A DNA stretch of 10,347 nt. Source: Gemmatimonadota bacterium. GTDB lineage: Bacteria; GCA-2686955. Position 1 is the first letter of the stretch. Each line of letters opens with the position of its first letter. Under the pieces are notes generated by a model that saw nothing but the letters and a program-made list of their open reading frames with translations, was not told the origin of the DNA and did no database searches. The translations under genes and the position numbers were made by a program. Shown here in pieces: positions 7,144-10,347 of the stretch. The DNA lies in NCBI GenBank assembly GCA_002686955.1, contig NYZA01000203.1, forward strand, positions 1 through 10,347. Direction: 5' to 3'.

Positions 7144-8010
7144 ATGAGCCAGATCGTCAGAAGTGGCTTGATTCAGTGTGCCAATCCGATCAATGACGAA
7201 AGCGTTCCGGTCGCCGAGATTCAGCGAGCCGCGCTGGACAGGCACATACCCTTCATCGAAGAGGCGGGGGACCGGGGGGTTCAGATCCTCTGCCTGCAAG
7301 AGATCTTCAACGGCCCCTACTTCTGCCCCAGCCAGGATATCCGCTGGTACGACGCCGCGGAGCCGGTGCCCGGGCCGACGACCGAGATCATGCAGGGGTA
7401 CGCCAAGCGATACAACATGGTCATCGTCGTGCCGATCTACGAGAAGGAGACGCGCGGCGTCTTCTACAACACCGCGGCGGTGATCGATGCCGACGGCACC
7501 TATCTCGGGAAGTATCGCAAGCAACATATTCCGCAGACTTCGGGGTTCTGGGAGAAGTTTTTCTTCAAGCCCGGAAACGGCGGATACCCGATCTTCGAGA
7601 CCAAGTACGCCAAGGTCGGTGTCTACATCTGTTACGACCGGCATTTTCCGGAAGGGGCCCGCTGCTTGGGTCTGAACGGCGCTGAAATTGTGTTCAATCC
7701 TAGCGCGACCATCGCCGGACTGAGTCAGTACCTCTGGAAGCTGGAGCAGCCAGCCCACGCCGTGGCGAACGGTTACTACCTCGGTGCGATCAACCGTGTC
7801 GGCACCGAGGCCCCGTGGAATATCGGCAAGTTCTATGGAACCAGCTATTTCGTCAATCCGAGGGGCGAGTTTCTCGCCGAGGCATCGGAGGATGACGATG
7901 AGCTCGTCGTCGCCGATCTCGATCTGGAGATGATCGACGAGGTTCGCAAGGTCTGGCAGTTCTTCCGCGATCGTCGTCCCGACGCCTATCCCGAACTGCA
8001 CAGGCCGTAG
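7144..8010 (+). CDS. Nitrilase-superfamily amidohydrolase, probable beta-ureidopropionase
   Basis: Probably hydrolyses N-carbamoyl-beta-alanine to beta-alanine, CO2 and ammonia, the third step of reductive pyrimidine breakdown, in the cytoplasm. The 288-residue length fits a bare nitrilase domain. The Glu-Lys-Cys triad is visible: Glu53 in 'LQEIF', Lys126 in 'YRKQHIP', Cys163 in 'ICYDRHFPE', with the accessory Glu137 in 'GFWEKFFF'. 'LNGAEIVFNPSATI' and 'AINRVGTE' closely resemble the eukaryotic-type beta-ureidopropionase (UPB1/PYD3), which separates it from N-carbamoylputrescine amidases and plain nitrilases, although N-carbamoyl-amino-acid substrates in general cannot be ruled out. A strong SD, AGGAG, ends six bases before the ATG. 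It is the first gene of a three-gene catabolic run, 18 bases ahead of the transporter. Confidence 0.87.
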   Translation: MSQIVRSGLIQCANPINDESVPVAEIQRAALDRHIPFIEEAGDRGVQILCLQEIFNGPYFCPSQDIRWYDAAEPVPGPTTEIMQGYAKRYNMVIVVPIYEKETRGVFYNTAAVIDADGTYLGKYRKQHIPQTSGFWEKFFFKPGNGGYPIFETKYAKVGVYICYDRHFPEGARCLGLNGAEIVFNPSATIAGLSQYLWKLEQPAHAVANGYYLGAINRVGTEAPWNIGKFYGTSYFVNPRGEFLAEASEDDDELVVADLDLEMIDEVRKVWQFFRDRRPDAYPELHRP

Positions 8011-8028
8011 CCGCGAGAGGGGAGGAAC

Positions 8029-9486
8029 ATGACGTTCCGGCCCGATCCTGATCTGATCAACGACGATATTCGTCCCGTTCCGCCGGAGGAGCGGACCTGG
8101 TCGGTGCTCAGCATGGCCTCGCTCTGGGTGGGCATGGTCGTCTGTGTTCCCACCTACATGCTCGCGGCCGGATTGATCGAACAGGGCATGAGTTGGAGCC
8201 AGGCGATCACCACGGTCATGCTGGGCAATCTCGTGGTGCTCTTCCCCATGGTGCTGAACGGCCATCCGGGTGCCAAGTACGGCGTGCCCTTCCCGGTCCT
8301 CGCCCGGGCATCGTTCGGGATCAATGGTGCGCATCTGCCCTCGATCCTGCGGGCTCTTGTGGCCTGCGGATGGTTCGGAATTCAGACCTGGGTCGGCGGC
8401 TCGGCGATCTACCACCTGCTGAACGGCCTTTTGGGTGTAGAGATCGGCGGCGCTCCCTTGCCCCTCCTCGGAATCAACGCCGCGCAGGCACTTTGCTTCT
8501 TGTTTTTCTGGGGGATTCAACTCGTAATCGTCTATCGCGGAGTCGAATCGATCCGGCATCTTGAGCTGGTCGCCGCGCCCTTTTTGATCGTCATGGGGCT
8601 CGTGTTGCTCGGCTGGGCGTATCTGAAGGCAGGCGGATTCGGCGAGATGCTGCGCACCCCGAGCCAGTTCGTCGCCGGTGGCCCTCGCGAAGGTGAATTC
8701 TGGAGCGTTTTCTTCCCTTCATTGACCGCGATGGTCGGCTTCTGGGCGACACTTTCACTCAACATTCCCGACTTTACGCGCTACGCTCGAAGCCAGCGTG
8801 ATCAGGTGTTGGGTCAAGCGATCGGTCTGCCCACGACCATGACCCTTTTCGCCTTCATCGGAGTGGCAGTCACCAGCGCCACGGTGACGATATTCGGCGA
8901 GACGATCTGGGATCCGACAGTTCTGCTGGGGAGGATGGGGGGCGGGTTCGGCGTGCTGGTGTCCCTTTTGGCGCTCAGCATCGCGACACTTTCCACCAAT
9001 ATCGCCGCCAATGTCGTCTCGCCCGCCAACGCCTTCATCAATGTGCGTCCCCAACGGATCACGTTCAGGGTGGGCGGTCTGATCACGGCCGGTCTCGGCA
9101 TCGCGATTTTCCCATGGAAGCTGCTCGAGACCAGCGGCGGCTACATCTTTACCTGGCTGATCGGCTACTCGGCGCTCCTCGGTCCGATCGGGGGCATCCT
9201 GATCGCCGACTATTTTCTGCTGCGCGCAACCGAGCTCGATCTCGAAGGACTCTATCGCAAACAAGGGCCCTACACATACACCAAAGGCTTCAATCCAATC
9301 GCCGTGCTATGCCTGATCGTGGCGATCGTCCCGAATCTCCCCGGCTTTCTGCATGCCGCCGGCATCGTGAGCGACGTGGGCGCCACGTGGCAGCGCATCT
9401 ACACCTACGCCTGGTTCGTCGGGTTCTTCCTGGCCGGCACGCTCTACTGGGTTTGCATGAAAGCCACGTCGTCGATAGAAAGGTGA
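8029..9486 (+). CDS. NCS1-family nucleobase/hydantoin:cation symporter
   Basis: A 485-residue inner-membrane transporter of the nucleobase:cation symporter-1 family, about 12 membrane segments, which would import uracil, dihydropyrimidine, hydantoin or allantoin with Na+ or H+. Residues corresponding to the Mhp1 substrate site are recognisable: Trp115 and Gln119 in 'CGWFGIQTW' (Mhp1 Trp117/Gln121), Trp239 in 'GFWATLSLNIPDFTR' (Mhp1 Trp220) and the 'STNIAANVVSPAN' segment at 322-334 (Mhp1 Asn318 region). 'GHPGAKYGVPFPVLARASFG' (78-97) is the family's N-terminal signature. Length is typical. A good SD, GGGAGG, lies just before the ATG. Placement between a beta-ureidopropionase and a malonate-semialdehyde dehydrogenase favours a pyrimidine-type substrate, but sequence alone does not fix the ligand. 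Confidence 0.9.
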   Translation: MTFRPDPDLINDDIRPVPPEERTWSVLSMASLWVGMVVCVPTYMLAAGLIEQGMSWSQAITTVMLGNLVVLFPMVLNGHPGAKYGVPFPVLARASFGINGAHLPSILRALVACGWFGIQTWVGGSAIYHLLNGLLGVEIGGAPLPLLGINAAQALCFLFFWGIQLVIVYRGVESIRHLELVAAPFLIVMGLVLLGWAYLKAGGFGEMLRTPSQFVAGGPREGEFWSVFFPSLTAMVGFWATLSLNIPDFTRYARSQRDQVLGQAIGLPTTMTLFAFIGVAVTSATVTIFGETIWDPTVLLGRMGGGFGVLVSLLALSIATLSTNIAANVVSPANAFINVRPQRITFRVGGLITAGLGIAIFPWKLLETSGGYIFTWLIGYSALLGPIGGILIADYFLLRATELDLEGLYRKQGPYTYTKGFNPIAVLCLIVAIVPNLPGFLHAAGIVSDVGATWQRIYTYAWFVGFFLAGTLYWVCMKATSSIER

Positions 9487-9490
9487 CTCC

Positions 9491-10347
9491 GTGTCGAATC
9501 GATTCCCCGCCCGTAGCTACGAATTCACTCCCTACGTCGATTGCCTCAACTGGATCGACGGCAAATGGTCCGCGGCCGAAGATGGCGGAACGATCGAGGT
9601 GATCAATCCCCGCCATGGAAGAGCGCTTGGAAGCGTGGCTCTTTCGGGGACGAACGAGGTGGCGTCGGCTGTCGCGGCGGCGAAGGCGGCCTTTCCGGGT
9701 TGGCGCGACACTCCGCTGAAGGAGCGGGCTCAGGTAATGTTCCGCCTGAAGCAGCTCATGGAGAGAGATGTCGAGGAATTGACCTGGCTCTTGAGCCATG
9801 AAAACGGCAAGGTCTACGTCCAGGCCAAGGGGAGTGTGGTCAAAGGAATCGAATGCGTGGAGTTCGGCGCCTCATTGCCGAACATCGCGCAAGGGCAGCA
9901 GCTCGACGTCAGTCGGGGCATCAACTGTGAAGTCAGCTACGCACCTCTGGGGGTCTGCGCCGGCATCGTTCCCTTCAATTTTCCCACGATGGTCCCCTTG
10001 TGGATGCTGCCCCAGGCATTGACGAGCGGCAACACTTTCGTGCTCAAGCCCTCGGAGCAGGTACCTTACGGAGCCATGAGATTGGCGGAGCTGCTGAAAG
10101 AGGCGGGGCTGCCCGATGGAGTGCTGAATATCGTCAACGGCACCAAACCCGTGGTCGAGGCGATCGTCGACCATCCCGACATCAAGGCGGTCGGATTCGT
10201 CGGTTCGACCAAAGTGGCGAAGATCGTCTACGAGCGGGGCAGCCGCTCGGGGAAGCGGATGCTCTGTCTCGGTGGTGCCAAGAACCATCTGGTGGTCGTG
10301 CCGGAAACCGATCTCGAGCTGACCGCCGAGACCGTCGTTGCGTCGTC
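9491..10347 (+). CDS. mmsA: CoA-acylating (methyl)malonate-semialdehyde dehydrogenase, 3'-truncated by window end
   Basis: Oxidises malonate or methylmalonate semialdehyde with NAD+ and CoA to acetyl-CoA or propionyl-CoA plus CO2; here it probably finishes beta-alanine breakdown. It starts at GTG 9491, four bases after the transporter stop, with AAAGGTGA just upstream as SD; no earlier ATG fits and the next in-frame ATG lies well inside the domain. The 285 visible residues cover the NAD-binding half of an aldehyde dehydrogenase of about 500 residues: 'YVDCLNWIDGKW' near the N-terminus, 'PFNFPTMVPLW' (161-171, oxyanion Asn163), Lys186 in 'LKPSEQ', 'GFVGSTKV' (235-242) and 'LGGAKNH' (260-266), the last being the mark of the MmsA/IolA subgroup. 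The catalytic Cys should lie shortly beyond the right edge and cannot be checked. IolA-type use in inositol breakdown is the alternative; the neighbours favour beta-alanine. Confidence 0.9.
   Translation, partial: MSNRFPARSYEFTPYVDCLNWIDGKWSAAEDGGTIEVINPRHGRALGSVALSGTNEVASAVAAAKAAFPGWRDTPLKERAQVMFRLKQLMERDVEELTWLLSHENGKVYVQAKGSVVKGIECVEFGASLPNIAQGQQLDVSRGINCEVSYAPLGVCAGIVPFNFPTMVPLWMLPQALTSGNTFVLKPSEQVPYGAMRLAELLKEAGLPDGVLNIVNGTKPVVEAIVDHPDIKAVGFVGSTKVAKIVYERGSRSGKRMLCLGGAKNHLVVVPETDLELTAETVVAS

Noticed and set aside
6925-8559. Minus-strand open frame of 544 codons
   Set aside because: It lies opposite the well-supported nitrilase and NCS1 genes; the product is Asp/Arg/Glu-rich with no motif.

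Overview
The window is GC-rich and every gene I can support lies on the plus strand. Two putative lipoproteins with lipoprotein-type signal peptides point to a Gram-negative-type heterotroph. A CRTAC1/UnbV-type FG-GAP protein, HYDIN-like and LVIVD-like domains, and an apparent selenoprotein would fit a deltaproteobacterial-type lineage (Myxococcota/Desulfobacterota) or a metagenomic phylum with similar gene content. No taxonomic marker gene is present, so this is only an impression.

Region 1 (1-6968) holds a short upstream stretch with small hairpins, then four tightly packed genes that look like one operon: (i) a large multidomain lipoprotein (247-2691), (ii) a second putative lipoprotein with FG-GAP/VCBS-type calcium motifs and a C-terminal ASPIC/UnbV domain (2707-4278), (iii) a GT-C/PMT-like polytopic glycosyltransferase (4288-6444), and (iv) a small membrane-anchored protein of unknown function (6441-6968) whose start overlaps the previous stop by 4 bases. 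The main discovery is in gene (i). Its reading frame hits TGA at 2302-2304, exactly where a thioredoxin-fold active site should have its first cysteine (W-[TGA]-P-I-C). The same frame then continues without interruption through the rest of a thioredoxin/AhpC-TSA-type domain to a TAG at 2689-2691. A stem-loop with apical loop AGGTT starts 7 bases after the TGA and fits the bacterial SECIS pattern. I read this as a UxxC selenoprotein of 814 residues (Sec686) that an ordinary pipeline would split into two unrelated-looking CDSs.

Region 2 (6969-7143) is a 175-base intergenic gap. It holds a weak hairpin after the first operon, a weak promoter-like pair, and a GC-rich leader with overlapping inverted repeats just before the next ribosome binding site.

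Region 3 (7144-10347, running off the right edge) is a catabolic operon: a nitrilase-superfamily beta-ureidopropionase, an NCS1 nucleobase/hydantoin-type transporter, and a CoA-acylating (methyl)malonate-semialdehyde dehydrogenase cut by the window end. Together they suggest uptake of a pyrimidine, dihydropyrimidine or hydantoin and reductive-pathway degradation: N-carbamoyl-beta-alanine to beta-alanine, then (via a transaminase not seen here) malonate semialdehyde to acetyl-CoA. The dihydropyrimidine dehydrogenase, dihydropyrimidinase and beta-alanine transaminase that would complete the route are not in this window.
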